64,000 bases of DNA, taken from contig JAQCBT010000001.1 of the NCBI GenBank assembly GCA_027621405.1, forward strand, positions 124,001-188,000, written 5' to 3'. The notes beneath the pieces were generated by a model that saw nothing but the letters and a program-made list of their open reading frames with translations, searched no databases and was not told where the DNA came from. The translations under genes were made by a program, and so were the position numbers. The DNA is from Pseudomonadota bacterium. Lineage in GTDB: Bacteria > Pseudomonadota > Gammaproteobacteria > Pseudomonadales > Pseudohongiellaceae. The stretch's first letter is position 1, and every line of letters begins with the position of its first letter. Positions 50,245-58,721 of the stretch are shown piece after piece.

Positions 50245-51960
50245 ATGAAACCAGCCTACCTGTCATTGCCCATCATCAAGTGGGCCCGCAGGTATACACG
50301 AGAAGATCTGGCGAGTGACATGGTTGCTGCGGTTATCGTGGCAATCATGTTGATTCCGCAATCCCTTGCCTACGCACTTCTGGCTGGATTGCCTGCGGAG
50401 GTCGGGCTCTATGCGAGTATCGCACCTCTATTGGCTTATGCAGTGCTGGGTTCCAGTCGAACGCTCTCGGTAGGGCCAGTTGCCATTACGTCCCTGATGA
50501 CCGCTGCCGCGCTCGCTGAAGTTGCGGAGCAGGGAACGGCGGACTATCTGTCCGCTGCCACGACACTCGCGTTGTTGTCGGGTCTGATGTTGTTTGCCTG
50601 TGGAGCACTACGTCTCGGTATCGTCGCCAATTTCCTGTCCCACTCCGTTGTTTCTGCCTTCATTACCGCCTCTGCGATCATCATCGCTTTGAGCCAGCTA
50701 CGGCACTTGCTGGGAATAGAGGCTGGCGGTGATACAGTGCTGGAAATAATTGGCGAGTTGGAAACAGGACTCACCGAAACCAATTTCGTGACACTCGCCA
50801 TCGGTGGTGGTGTCGTGCTATTCCTGTTCGCGGTGCGTTGGTGGGGTTCCGCTACGCTTGAGGGAATGGGGCTCAAGGCTGGTACCGCAAACTTGCTGAC
50901 CAAGACTGCTCCCGTATTCGGCGTCATCTTTACCATAATACTGGTTAGCCAACTCGACCTGACGAGTCATGATGTGGATGTTGTCGGCGTGATTCCCACG
51001 GGCCTGCCCATGCCTGCTATGCCAGCTATCTCCCTGGAACTCGTCGAACAGTTGTGGGTACCGGCCGCATTGATTTCCCTGATCGGATACGTGGAGTCCA
51101 TATCTGTCGGGCGCACATTGGGCGCAAGGAGGAGGGAGCGGGTCAGCAATGACCAGGAATTGATTGGTCTAGGTGCGGCAAATGTGGCGGCTTCCATATC
51201 CGGCGGCTTCCCGGTTACCGGCGGCTTCTCTCGCTCGGTGGTGAACTTCGACGCAGGCGCCAGAACCCAGGCCGCCAGTATATTCAGTGCGCTACTCATC
51301 GCGCTGGTGGCGATCCTCTTGACGCCTTACCTGTATAACCTGCCCAAGGCGACACTGGCAGCCACCATCGTGGTAGCCGTCCTCTCGCTGGTTGATTTCT
51401 CCATATTGGGAAAGACCTGGCGCTTCGCTAAAGGAGATTATTTCGCCGTCCTGTTGACCCTGGTTATGACCCTGGCATTCGGAGTCGAGATCGGCGTCAG
51501 TAGTGGTGTGTTCCTCTCCCTGGGATTGCACCTGTACCGCACCGCCAAGCCCCATGTGGCTGAGGTAGGCCTGGTTGAAGGTTCTCAGCACTTTCGCAAC
51601 GTGCGCCGCTACAAGGTGGAGACTGATCCCTCCGTGCTCAACCTGCGCGTTGACGAGAGCCTGTTTTTCGCGAACGCGGCTCTGCTGGAAGACGTTATCT
51701 ATCACCGGGTATTTCGAGATAGCAGAATCGCCCACGTGGTGTTGATGTGTAACGCGGTCAATGAAGTCGACTACAGTGCACTGGAAACTCTCGAAGAGAT
51801 AAATCAGCGACTCTACGAGGAAGGCGTGCAATTACATCTTTCCGAGGTTAAGGGCCCGGTGCTGGATAAACTGGAAAGGGTGCATTTCCTGGATCATCTA
51901 AGCGGAAATCTGTATATGACCCAGTACCAGGCCTATACCGATCTCAGCGGCCAGGCTTAA
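50245..51960 (+). CDS. SulP-family anion transporter with STAS domain
   Basis: The 571-residue protein has the SulP membrane domain (about ten to fourteen helices, signature DMVAAVIVAIMLIPQSLAYALLAGLPAEVGLYASI). A C-terminal STAS domain follows (about 455-560, VLNLRVDESLFFANAALLED...VVLMCNAVNEVDYSALETLEEI). It starts one base after the SQR stop, so translation is probably coupled. In this operon it probably moves sulfite, sulfate or a related anion made by persulfide oxidation. Direction and substrate are inferred from context only. Confidence 0.9.
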   Translation: MKPAYLSLPIIKWARRYTREDLASDMVAAVIVAIMLIPQSLAYALLAGLPAEVGLYASIAPLLAYAVLGSSRTLSVGPVAITSLMTAAALAEVAEQGTADYLSAATTLALLSGLMLFACGALRLGIVANFLSHSVVSAFITASAIIIALSQLRHLLGIEAGGDTVLEIIGELETGLTETNFVTLAIGGGVVLFLFAVRWWGSATLEGMGLKAGTANLLTKTAPVFGVIFTIILVSQLDLTSHDVDVVGVIPTGLPMPAMPAISLELVEQLWVPAALISLIGYVESISVGRTLGARRRERVSNDQELIGLGAANVAASISGGFPVTGGFSRSVVNFDAGARTQAASIFSALLIALVAILLTPYLYNLPKATLAATIVVAVLSLVDFSILGKTWRFAKGDYFAVLLTLVMTLAFGVEIGVSSGVFLSLGLHLYRTAKPHVAEVGLVEGSQHFRNVRRYKVETDPSVLNLRVDESLFFANAALLEDVIYHRVFRDSRIAHVVLMCNAVNEVDYSALETLEEINQRLYEEGVQLHLSEVKGPVLDKLERVHFLDHLSGNLYMTQYQAYTDLSGQA

Positions 51961-51967
51961 CTGGCAG

Positions 51968-52768
51968 CTACTCTTCCTGATTGTTCAGGGTCTCTGCGAA
52001 GATTTCTTCGAAGCGAATGTGCGGCAGCTTGAAGCTTGGCTGGGCCTGCACCACATCCGGGTTCGGCTCCAGCCGCTGACCGGTTTCGCCCTTGTTCTCG
52101 TACTTCATCTTGTTGATCACGTAACGCATGGATTCCAGGCAGGCCTTGTCCCGGTCGTTACCATCAATTACCAGCCAGGGGTTATCGGTGGTGGAAGTGC
52201 GCTCAAACATGGCTTCCTTGTAGCTAGTATATTCATCCCATTTCGCCTGGGCCTGGGCATCTACGGTACTCAGCTTCCATTGCTTCAGGGGATTAGTCTG
52301 GCGTTCCACGATACGTTTCGCTTGCTCGTTCTCATCGATCGAGAACCAGAATTTGATGATAGTAAGGCCATCATTCTTGAGCATACGCTCGATAAGCACC
52401 ACTTCTTCCATGAAGAACTTGTATTGCCGCTGGGTACAGAAACCCATAACCGGTTCCACCACGGCGCGGTTGTACCAGCTACGGTCGAAGAACACGATCT
52501 CGCCGGGATTAGGGAGTTCCTTGATGTAGCGCTGGAAAAACCACTGACCAGACTCCTGTTCGGTAGGCTTGGAAAGGGCAACGATGCGATAGTGGCGGGG
52601 GTTGAGGAAGCGGACAAAACGCATGATGGTGCTTCCCTTGCCCGCTGCGTCACGGCCTTCGAAGATGATCAGCAGCCTGCGCTTGGTCGTCCTGATGGAA
52701 TTCTGCAGGCGCACCAATTCCACCTGCAGGTCCAGGTATTCCTGATCATTTTCCAGAGCAAAGAGCAT
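51968..52768 (-). CDS. ppk2: polyphosphate kinase 2
   Basis: PPK2 enzymes transfer phosphate between polyphosphate and nucleotides. The 266-residue single-domain protein has Walker A IIFEGRDAAGKGST (34-47), the lid-side GQWFFQRYIKELP, Walker B IVFFDRSWYNRAVVEPVMGF, and the conserved WKLSTVDAQAQAKWDEYTSYKEAMFERT and NPWLVIDGNDRDKA. Length and motifs fit the one-domain class that makes or uses GTP/ATP. It converges with the SulP gene with 7 bp between stops and no terminator. Confidence 0.92.
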   Translation of the reverse strand: MLFALENDQEYLDLQVELVRLQNSIRTTKRRLLIIFEGRDAAGKGSTIMRFVRFLNPRHYRIVALSKPTEQESGQWFFQRYIKELPNPGEIVFFDRSWYNRAVVEPVMGFCTQRQYKFFMEEVVLIERMLKNDGLTIIKFWFSIDENEQAKRIVERQTNPLKQWKLSTVDAQAQAKWDEYTSYKEAMFERTSTTDNPWLVIDGNDRDKACLESMRYVINKMKYENKGETGQRLEPNPDVVQAQPSFKLPHIRFEEIFAETLNNQEE

Positions 52769-52863
52769 AGAGATTTAGCGACTTTCAGAGCTTGAACGGC
52801 AAAAATTGTAACAAATTTGTTATCGGCAGATGTTACAGTTTAGACACAGAAGGATGTAAATTG

Positions 52864-53128
52864 AAGGAAGCTCTGATCAATTATGTTACATCTCTGGCTT
52901 GCAGCCGAGTCCGGTATCAAGGCGCAGTTTTGAAGGCATGCGTTGGCCTGTCAAAAACTGCTTTGCTGCAACCGAGCTCGGCTGCAAGCCCCAGAGGGCG
53001 GGCCTGTCGCGGTTTTCTGCCGCGTTGCCGCGCTTGCCAAGGGCTACGGCCATTGCCTGCGCACGGCGCCTTGCAGAAAATCGCCACAGGCTCCGCAGAG
53101 AAGCAACATAATTGATCAGAGCTTCCTT
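52864..53128. mobile_element. MITE-like element with 24-bp terminal inverted repeats
   Basis: The ends are perfect 24-bp inverted repeats starting AAGGAAGCTCTGATCAAT (52864-52887 and 53105-53128). Inside are two large imperfect hairpins: about 52892-52999, where CTTGCAGCCGAG pairs with CTCGGCTGCAAG and GCAGTTTTG with CAAAAACTGC; and about 53004-53095, where GCCTGTCGCGGTTTTCTGC pairs with GCAGAAAATCGCCACAGGC. No transposase is present and no clear target duplication is seen. A chance reading frame crosses it but looks non-coding. Confidence 0.75.
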
Positions 53129-53170
53129 AAGGAAGCCCTGAAATTGAGATTATTCAACAAGGAAAAGACG

Positions 53171-54196
53171 ATGATACCAAGAACAAGAAGCCTGATGGCC
53201 GTGATTTTAGGCGTAGCCCTGCTGATCCCGGCAGTCAATGCTGCCGAGGACTGGCCAGCCGTTCCGCCGGAAGAGCCACCAGCAGACTGGGGTCCGGTAG
53301 GCATCAATTTCGAGGATATAGACTATCCATGGCCCGTGCACTACCTGGAGCTCAATCGATTCGGCGAAAAGATGCTAATGGCCTATATGGATATCCAGCC
53401 CACGGGCCGGCCAAATGGCCAGACCATCGTCTGGCAACATGGGCACAACGTCTATGCTGAAGCCTACGTAAATACCTACGCCATTCTCGCCGAGGCTGGC
53501 TTCAGGGTTATCGCGCCTGACCGTATCGGCTACGCCAAGTCTTCCAAGGCTGAGGTGCCTTACAACTTCGGATTCGTAGCCTCAAATATGAAAGCCTTGA
53601 TCGACCACCTTGGGTTGGACGAAGTGGCGATCGTGGGCCATTCCATGGGTGGCATGGTGGTGAGCCGCTTTGCCATGCAATATCCCGATGTAGTCAGTCA
53701 CGTGGTCATGGTGAACCAGATTGGCCTGACCGACCAGCGCCAGAGTCGGCCCTGGAGCGATCCCTGGGCTGGTGAGCCAGGGGTGCAGAGTTACCAGTCA
53801 ATCCTGCGCAGCTTCCAGCGCTATTACCCAAGGGAATGGCCGCCGGAGCAGCTCATGTACGTGAAGCGTGCCTATGGTCAGACCCTGTCGGGTGGCTATC
53901 CTCACTATGCCAGGGTCCGTCGTCTGGTTGGCGCCATGATGTATGAGGATCCGGTTGTCTATGACTGGCAGCACATCGCGACCAAGGCGTTGGTCATGGG
54001 TGGTGAGCAGGACCTTCTGGCTGACAACTTTGTAATGCGCGCGACCCATGTGCACAATGAGTTGCAGAACTCAGCCTTGTTGCTGTATCCCGAAGTAGGC
54101 CACAATCCTCACGTGGAAATTCCAGAGCAGTTCCATGCCGACCTGATTCGCTTCCTGGTATCGGATCCGGATGAACCGGCGAGTTCCTGGAAATAA
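53171..54196 (+). CDS. secreted alpha/beta hydrolase
   Basis: From ATG 53171 (AAGGAAAAG upstream) the product is 341 residues with a signal peptide cleaved near NAAED. The hydrolase fold is complete: oxyanion HGHN, nucleophile elbow GHSMGG (Ser158), acid in GGEQDLLA, and base in VGHNPHVE. A cap region (PWSDPWAGEPGVQSYQ...YYPREWPPEQLMYVKRAYG) lies between strands 6 and 7. It probably acts on an ester or epoxide in the periplasm; the substrate is unknown. A longer in-frame reading would begin inside the MITE-like element and is rejected. Confidence 0.85.
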   Translation: MIPRTRSLMAVILGVALLIPAVNAAEDWPAVPPEEPPADWGPVGINFEDIDYPWPVHYLELNRFGEKMLMAYMDIQPTGRPNGQTIVWQHGHNVYAEAYVNTYAILAEAGFRVIAPDRIGYAKSSKAEVPYNFGFVASNMKALIDHLGLDEVAIVGHSMGGMVVSRFAMQYPDVVSHVVMVNQIGLTDQRQSRPWSDPWAGEPGVQSYQSILRSFQRYYPREWPPEQLMYVKRAYGQTLSGGYPHYARVRRLVGAMMYEDPVVYDWQHIATKALVMGGEQDLLADNFVMRATHVHNELQNSALLLYPEVGHNPHVEIPEQFHADLIRFLVSDPDEPASSWK

Positions 54197-54203
54197 TCAC
54201 TCT

Positions 54204-54238
54204 GCAAGAGGTGTCGGGTCACACCTGATGCCTCTTGC
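54204..54238 (+). terminator. stem-loop after the secreted hydrolase gene
   Basis: GCAAGAGG (54204-54211) and CCTCTTGC (54231-54238) with an inner alternative stem AGGTGT/ACACCT, 8 bp past the stop, followed by TATATTTTG. A likely weak intrinsic terminator. Confidence 0.5.
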
Positions 54239-54761
54239 TATATTTTGTCACAGTCCCTTTCTCCCTGGCTTTATTCATTCTCCCTGCAATGCAGCCATCG
54301 GCTGGCTCACTCGAAAAACTGCTTCAGTGAACGCCACAGCGATGAATCTGTCACACTTCCTCAGTAAAAGTGTCAATCGCCTGCAACGTCCTCTCTGTAT
54401 TCTCTGTCCATCGCACCGGCGCTGATACTCAATTTGCTTGCGCCAGCATTGAGCCACCATAAAGCCAAGGCACTGGATTAGTGCAAGTCGATGATACGTT
54501 GACTATCGCATTGCCAAGGAAAGACTGGAGGGATCGCGCTGTAATGGGTAATTCTCTCCCGCCCAGGTTGGCGGCACAGTAATTGCAGAAGTAACGGCAA
54601 AAGTAACAGCAGAAGTAACAGCAGAAGTAATTGCAAAGTAGGGAGATACGTATTGAGCCGGGAATCGAAGGCATATTTCCGGCCTCGCAAATAATCCATT
54701 TACTATTCCAGAGCAAGCGAGTGCAGGATGGCAAGTGCTTGCTGGAACAGAGAGATTTCTC
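54239..54761. other. 523-bp region without a supported gene
   Basis: No reading frame has a ribosome site or family similarity. The Leu-rich minus-strand frame is a by-product of the 12-bp tandem repeats. The region probably holds the LysR promoter. Confidence 0.4.
54586..54633. repeat. four 12-bp tandem repeats
   Basis: Units CAGAAGTAACGG, CAAAAGTAACAG, CAGAAGTAACAG and CAGAAGTAATTG lie end to end, 128 bp before the LysR start. A microsatellite-like tract that could vary by slippage. Confidence 0.8.
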
Positions 54762-55697
54762 ATGGCAATGCAACTGAGGGGGCTGCGCACCTTCTGCCTG
54801 GTGGCCCGGTACCTGAGTTTCAAGGAAGCGGCGGACGAACTCTGTCTCAGCGCCAGCGCGGTGAGTCACCAGATCAGTGACCTCGAGACACAGCTCGACT
54901 GCAAGTTGTTCGAGCGGCTAACCCGATCAATTTCCCTGACGGAAAAAGGGCAGCAGCTCTATGAGCAGGTCGTACCGCATATTGACGCCATCGATGAGTC
55001 GCTGGAAAAAATCAAAGCCAATTCCCATCGCGTTCCATTGCTGGTACAGCTACCAGAGTTCTTTGCCAGCGAACTATTGATGCCGATCATCGGTGGATTC
55101 TCCGAAGCTAACGATGATATCGATCTGCAAATAGAGTCCATGGATCTAAGCGGTAGTGTAAACAATCGCGCCGACATCAATATCATACTTTCCAGGAAGA
55201 TGCCGGTAGGGAGGCGTGTAGAAAGACTCTTTCCTATCCGCTACATGCCAGCATGCAGCCAGTCCCTCTATGAAGATCTGTGTAAGCAGGGATTCGATGG
55301 CCTGGACGCGCTAAACGATTGCACGCTTTTGCTGCATAAGGCGCGGCCGAATGCGTGGTCCCGATGGGCCAAGCATGCAGGCGTTGGCAATATAAGACCC
55401 AGGCAAATCATTTACGTCGACAGCATGTTTGCCCTGGCGCGGGCCGCTGAGCAGAGCGTCGGCGTCGCTATGGTACCTATGCCGGTAAGCAAGGCATGGT
55501 TTGACACCCAGGCGCTGGTGCCCCTGCATAACATCGATCTGATTACCGAAGACTACTACTGGATGTCACTCAGCGAAAATTCTCGCAAGCAGGAACCGGC
55601 TGATCGATTCTGGCAGTGGATTATCTCGAACCTGCAACACTATGCGACATCTGAGCGTAACAACACCATGGTTGAACCAGATTCATTCGTAGCCTGA
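54762..55697 (+). CDS. LysR-family transcriptional regulator
   Basis: From ATG 54762 the product is 311 residues. An N-terminal winged helix-turn-helix (LRTFCLVARYLSFKEAADELCLSASAVSHQISDLETQLDCKLFERLTRSISLTEKG, about 5-60) is followed by a substrate-binding domain of the GcvA/AmpR style. The effector is unknown. LysR genes often regulate a divergent neighbour, but the upstream gene here is on the same strand. An in-frame GTG at 54735 is a weaker alternative start. Confidence 0.88.
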   Translation: MAMQLRGLRTFCLVARYLSFKEAADELCLSASAVSHQISDLETQLDCKLFERLTRSISLTEKGQQLYEQVVPHIDAIDESLEKIKANSHRVPLLVQLPEFFASELLMPIIGGFSEANDDIDLQIESMDLSGSVNNRADINIILSRKMPVGRRVERLFPIRYMPACSQSLYEDLCKQGFDGLDALNDCTLLLHKARPNAWSRWAKHAGVGNIRPRQIIYVDSMFALARAAEQSVGVAMVPMPVSKAWFDTQALVPLHNIDLITEDYYWMSLSENSRKQEPADRFWQWIISNLQHYATSERNNTMVEPDSFVA

Positions 55698-55819
55698 CGA
55701 ATCATACTTTGTCAGGTTTGGGAGTCCTCCCTAAGATTAAGTCGAACCCACGGGAGAGGGTTCATGCTGTTAGTAAAGTTAGCCAGTTACTTAATTATTG
55801 TTTTTTTGAGGATTCAATC

Positions 55820-56311
55820 ATGTACCGCTCTATCGCAACCCGTACCATAATTTCCGCTTTCGGACTCATTGCTATGCTCATGACGGGCACTGTAGCCGCA
55901 GCCGAATACCGGGTCACCGCTTTCGGCAATGCCAAAGCTTACACGGCACTCATTTCCCAGGATGCAGGTAAGGCGACAACGGAATTTGGTAGCACAGATC
56001 TTGCCTCTCTGGATTTTGCAGAGACCAACAACCTGTGCGTGACCAGAATCCTGAGCAAGGAGCTACCCATGGCGATCTCTGCCTGTGAAGCAGCATTGGA
56101 GAAACTGACGAACGAAGTCTATATCTCTGCTATGTCAGAGAAGGCTGCCAAGGCATCAATTTATTCAAACCTGGCAGTAGCTGAAGCCCTGAGTGGAAAC
56201 CTCAGTGCGGCCAATGGTTATCTTGAAATTTCCTTGAGCTACAACTCCGATGACGCGAATGCGCTGGCCAACTATGACCTGATCGCTACATCCCGGATCG
56301 CTCAGAACTGA
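55820..56311 (+). CDS. secreted small TPR-like protein, unknown function
   Basis: From ATG 55820 (GAGG upstream) the product is 163 residues with a signal peptide cleaved near VAAAEY. The mature part is helical, with two Cys (NNLCVTRI and ISACEAAL) that could pair. ASIYSNLAVAEALSGNLSAANGYLEISLSYNSDDANALANYDLI resembles a TPR unit. I do not recognise a specific family. Single gene with a strong terminator. Confidence 0.65.
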   Translation: MYRSIATRTIISAFGLIAMLMTGTVAAAEYRVTAFGNAKAYTALISQDAGKATTEFGSTDLASLDFAETNNLCVTRILSKELPMAISACEAALEKLTNEVYISAMSEKAAKASIYSNLAVAEALSGNLSAANGYLEISLSYNSDDANALANYDLIATSRIAQN

Positions 56312-56341
56312 TTCTTTCGCTAGTTAGGCAATCTCTCTTGT

Positions 56342-56379
56342 GCCGGAGCTTCTGCTTGCAGATGCTCCGGCTTTTTTTT
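56342..56379 (+). terminator. intrinsic terminator of the TPR-like gene
   Basis: GCCGGAGC-T-TCTGC-TT-GCAGA-T-GCTCCGGC is an almost perfect long hairpin followed by eight T residues. Confidence 0.9.
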
Positions 56380-56390
56380 CAGTAGCTTTC

Positions 56391-57395
56391 TTATTCCTCG
56401 TCGTCACTAACAGGGCGCCCGTCTTGATCGAGGCCCATAACTTCATAGCGGCGCCAGCCGGCGAGAATGCCCAGCAGACCATGATTGCCCTCGTGGCAGG
56501 CATATTCATATATGGGGCCATCCATGCGCCGTAACGGGACACTTGCCGACCAGCTCTGTTCCCAGGTGTTCGGGTCATCAATCGTAAACTCGTAATCCAG
56601 GGTGTTTGCATCCTTCCAGCTAAGTCGCTCTTCGATCTTCATATCTGGTGAAGTGTTGCGCCAGCCATAGTCGGGGTAGAAGTCCCGTGTTTCGATAACC
56701 AGGGTATCGCCTTGCCAGTGCGCAATCGAATTTCCAGACCATTGTGGAAAAGGTGCGGTGAATTCATCGGCGAACGGGATGATCCGCGCGTGATGAACCA
56801 TCTCGGTGAGAATCATCACATAGTCTTCGGTTTGCACAAGCTGCATGTTGTTATTGTACGAACCCGGTTCCATGGGTGGACCGGTTCGGTTGTTTACAAT
56901 GCAGCGGTCATTGAGAGTACGTGCCTCGGGGCCGGCACTCTCGCGGCGAACTCGTGCGATGTAGGCGGCGCGCGCTCTGCCGGTGTCCGATAGCGCTGGC
57001 AGGCGACCATTGGGTGGGTCGTAGATCAGCGAGGTCCGTCGATCCGCGACGGTCTCATCGCCTCGTTCGTACCAGAACTCGTTATAGGATATTACACCGG
57101 GGGGGTAGCCTGCCCCGCCCACGGAGTCGATGATGAGGTCGCGATTCTGACGTCGGTTTTCATAGGCCTCCCATTCGGCAGCTTCTTCCGCAGTCAGGGT
57201 GGCCTTGTTTGCCAATTCAGGAGGACGCTCCAGGGGGGTGATGGTGCGGAATGTATAGCTTCCTTGCAGATCCGGAAAGCCGTGCTCGGTACGGGGAATT
57301 TCCTGTGACCACAGTGTCGGGCTGATGCTGAGAAGGCAGAACGAGAGAGTGAAACTGAATAGCGCCCGGCTGGCCTCTGGCGTGCATGCTTTCAT
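56391..57395 (-). CDS. secreted protein of unknown function
   Basis: A 334-residue protein with a signal peptide (cleavage near LWSQ) and the opening FPDLQGSYTFRTITPLERP. This style recurs in expanded secreted families of marine gammaproteobacteria and acidobacteria. Other features are RCIVNNRTGPPMEPGSYNNNMQLVQTEDYVMILTEMVHHARIIP, a WQGDTLVIETRDF segment and YACHEGNHGLLGIL near the C-terminus. The His/Cys content suggests metal binding, but no known catalytic motif is visible. It converges with the TPR-like gene across that gene's terminator. Confidence 0.65.
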   Translation of the reverse strand: MKACTPEASRALFSFTLSFCLLSISPTLWSQEIPRTEHGFPDLQGSYTFRTITPLERPPELANKATLTAEEAAEWEAYENRRQNRDLIIDSVGGAGYPPGVISYNEFWYERGDETVADRRTSLIYDPPNGRLPALSDTGRARAAYIARVRRESAGPEARTLNDRCIVNNRTGPPMEPGSYNNNMQLVQTEDYVMILTEMVHHARIIPFADEFTAPFPQWSGNSIAHWQGDTLVIETRDFYPDYGWRNTSPDMKIEERLSWKDANTLDYEFTIDDPNTWEQSWSASVPLRRMDGPIYEYACHEGNHGLLGILAGWRRYEVMGLDQDGRPVSDDEE

Positions 57396-57624
57396 ATGTA
57401 CCTCCCTTGTTATTGTTTAATTTATTGTTATACGAATTCGCTATGCTATCGGCGGAGGATGGAGATCAGAGTTCAAGGTACTCCTTTATGGCCGATTTTT
57501 GAAGACTCGGTGCAGAAGTGGGGCGCTCTGGCCGTTTCTTGCAGTGCCATAGACTCCCCGAAGATGACTTGATCTGGGATCAGGACTCGTTACACTGTAA
57601 ACATCGCTTGAAAGCGCTGACTCT

Positions 57625-58542
57625 ATGAAATCTGCTGTCCTTAAATCCTGCCTCGCCGGCCTACTGCTGATTGTTGGCGCCTGTGCGGCCAATACCCAGC
57701 AGGGTTCTGCCCCGGTTCGCTACGGTGATGAGCTCGCGGTCACCCTTGGGGCGTCGCTGCAAAGCATGACCATCGGCGGCTTCAACCTGCATTATGCCGA
57801 AGCGGGTGAGGTGGGAAGACCCACTGTGGTTTTTATCCACGGCACCCCAGGTAGCTGGCGGGCCCTGGGGCGCCTGCTTGGTCATGATGAATTGCTGGCT
57901 CAGGCCAGGTTGGTGGCCATTGATCGCCCCGGCTGGGGAGGCTCCGGGTTACTAAGCAATGAGGAGCAGGGCAGTTTCGCAGAACAGTCGAAATTAATCT
58001 CACCCCTGCTACACAAGTTGAAAGAGGAATCAGGCAATCAGCCGCTTATCCTGGTTGGTCACTCCCTCGGTGCTTCCTATGCACCCTATCTCGCCTATCG
58101 AAATCCTGGGCTGGTGGATGGTGTGCTCATGGCAGCTGGCGCCATCGATCCTGAACTGGGCAAGCCGCGCTGGTACAATTACGCGGCGAACGTGTGGCCA
58201 ATCTCACGCCTGATAGACGCGGGTCTGCAAAAAGCCAACGTGGAAATTTGGGGCGTACACGACGCGTTAACAGAGTTGGAGCCCTGGTGGGAATCGGCGG
58301 CGATCCCTCTCATCTATATGCAGGGTGAGGCGGATGAGCTGGTGGACCCGAAAAACCTCGATTATGCGGAGCGCTTTCTGCCTGCGGCAAATACCAGGGT
58401 AATTCGCATCCCTGACCAGAGCCACTTCGTCCATCGCCAGCAATCCGAGCTCATTGCCGAACTGACTCTCGATCTGCTCTCTGCGAGCAGCGGTGAGTGT
58501 GTCATCGCGCTGCTCGAAGCCCCGGCCCCCAATCTGTGTTAA
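57625..58542 (+). CDS. alpha/beta hydrolase lipoprotein
   Basis: The 305-residue product has a lipobox LIVGAC with Cys20, so it should be lipid-anchored. The hydrolase core is intact: oxyanion HGTPGSW, elbow GHSLGA (Ser147), acid in GEADELVDP, and base in DQSHFVH. A cap-like insertion covers about residues 165-220. Substrate unknown. It is the third alpha/beta hydrolase gene in the window, and the only lipoprotein among them. Confidence 0.85.
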   Translation: MKSAVLKSCLAGLLLIVGACAANTQQGSAPVRYGDELAVTLGASLQSMTIGGFNLHYAEAGEVGRPTVVFIHGTPGSWRALGRLLGHDELLAQARLVAIDRPGWGGSGLLSNEEQGSFAEQSKLISPLLHKLKEESGNQPLILVGHSLGASYAPYLAYRNPGLVDGVLMAAGAIDPELGKPRWYNYAANVWPISRLIDAGLQKANVEIWGVHDALTELEPWWESAAIPLIYMQGEADELVDPKNLDYAERFLPAANTRVIRIPDQSHFVHRQQSELIAELTLDLLSASSGECVIALLEAPAPNLC

Positions 58543-58721
58543 CGGCGCAGTAATTTTCCTCCAGTCTTCACGAACCGTACGAGTCCCGGTGATCCCCAAG
58601 CCAGTGAACACTCGATGGGACAGACAGTACCCCGAGTCTGGATAATGCCCTGTGCAGTTCCCCTGGTTGCCACTGAACGCTATATAACGCAATATATAAC
58701 GCAATTTCTCAGGAGCTGAAC

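Noticed and set aside
52943-53170. N-terminal extension of the secreted hydrolase reading frame
   Set aside because: The extension runs through the MITE-like element and would bury the signal peptide that starts at 53171.
54429-54869. Leu- and Cys-rich minus-strand frames
   Set aside because: They are generated by the 12-bp tandem repeats and the antisense of the LysR N-terminus.
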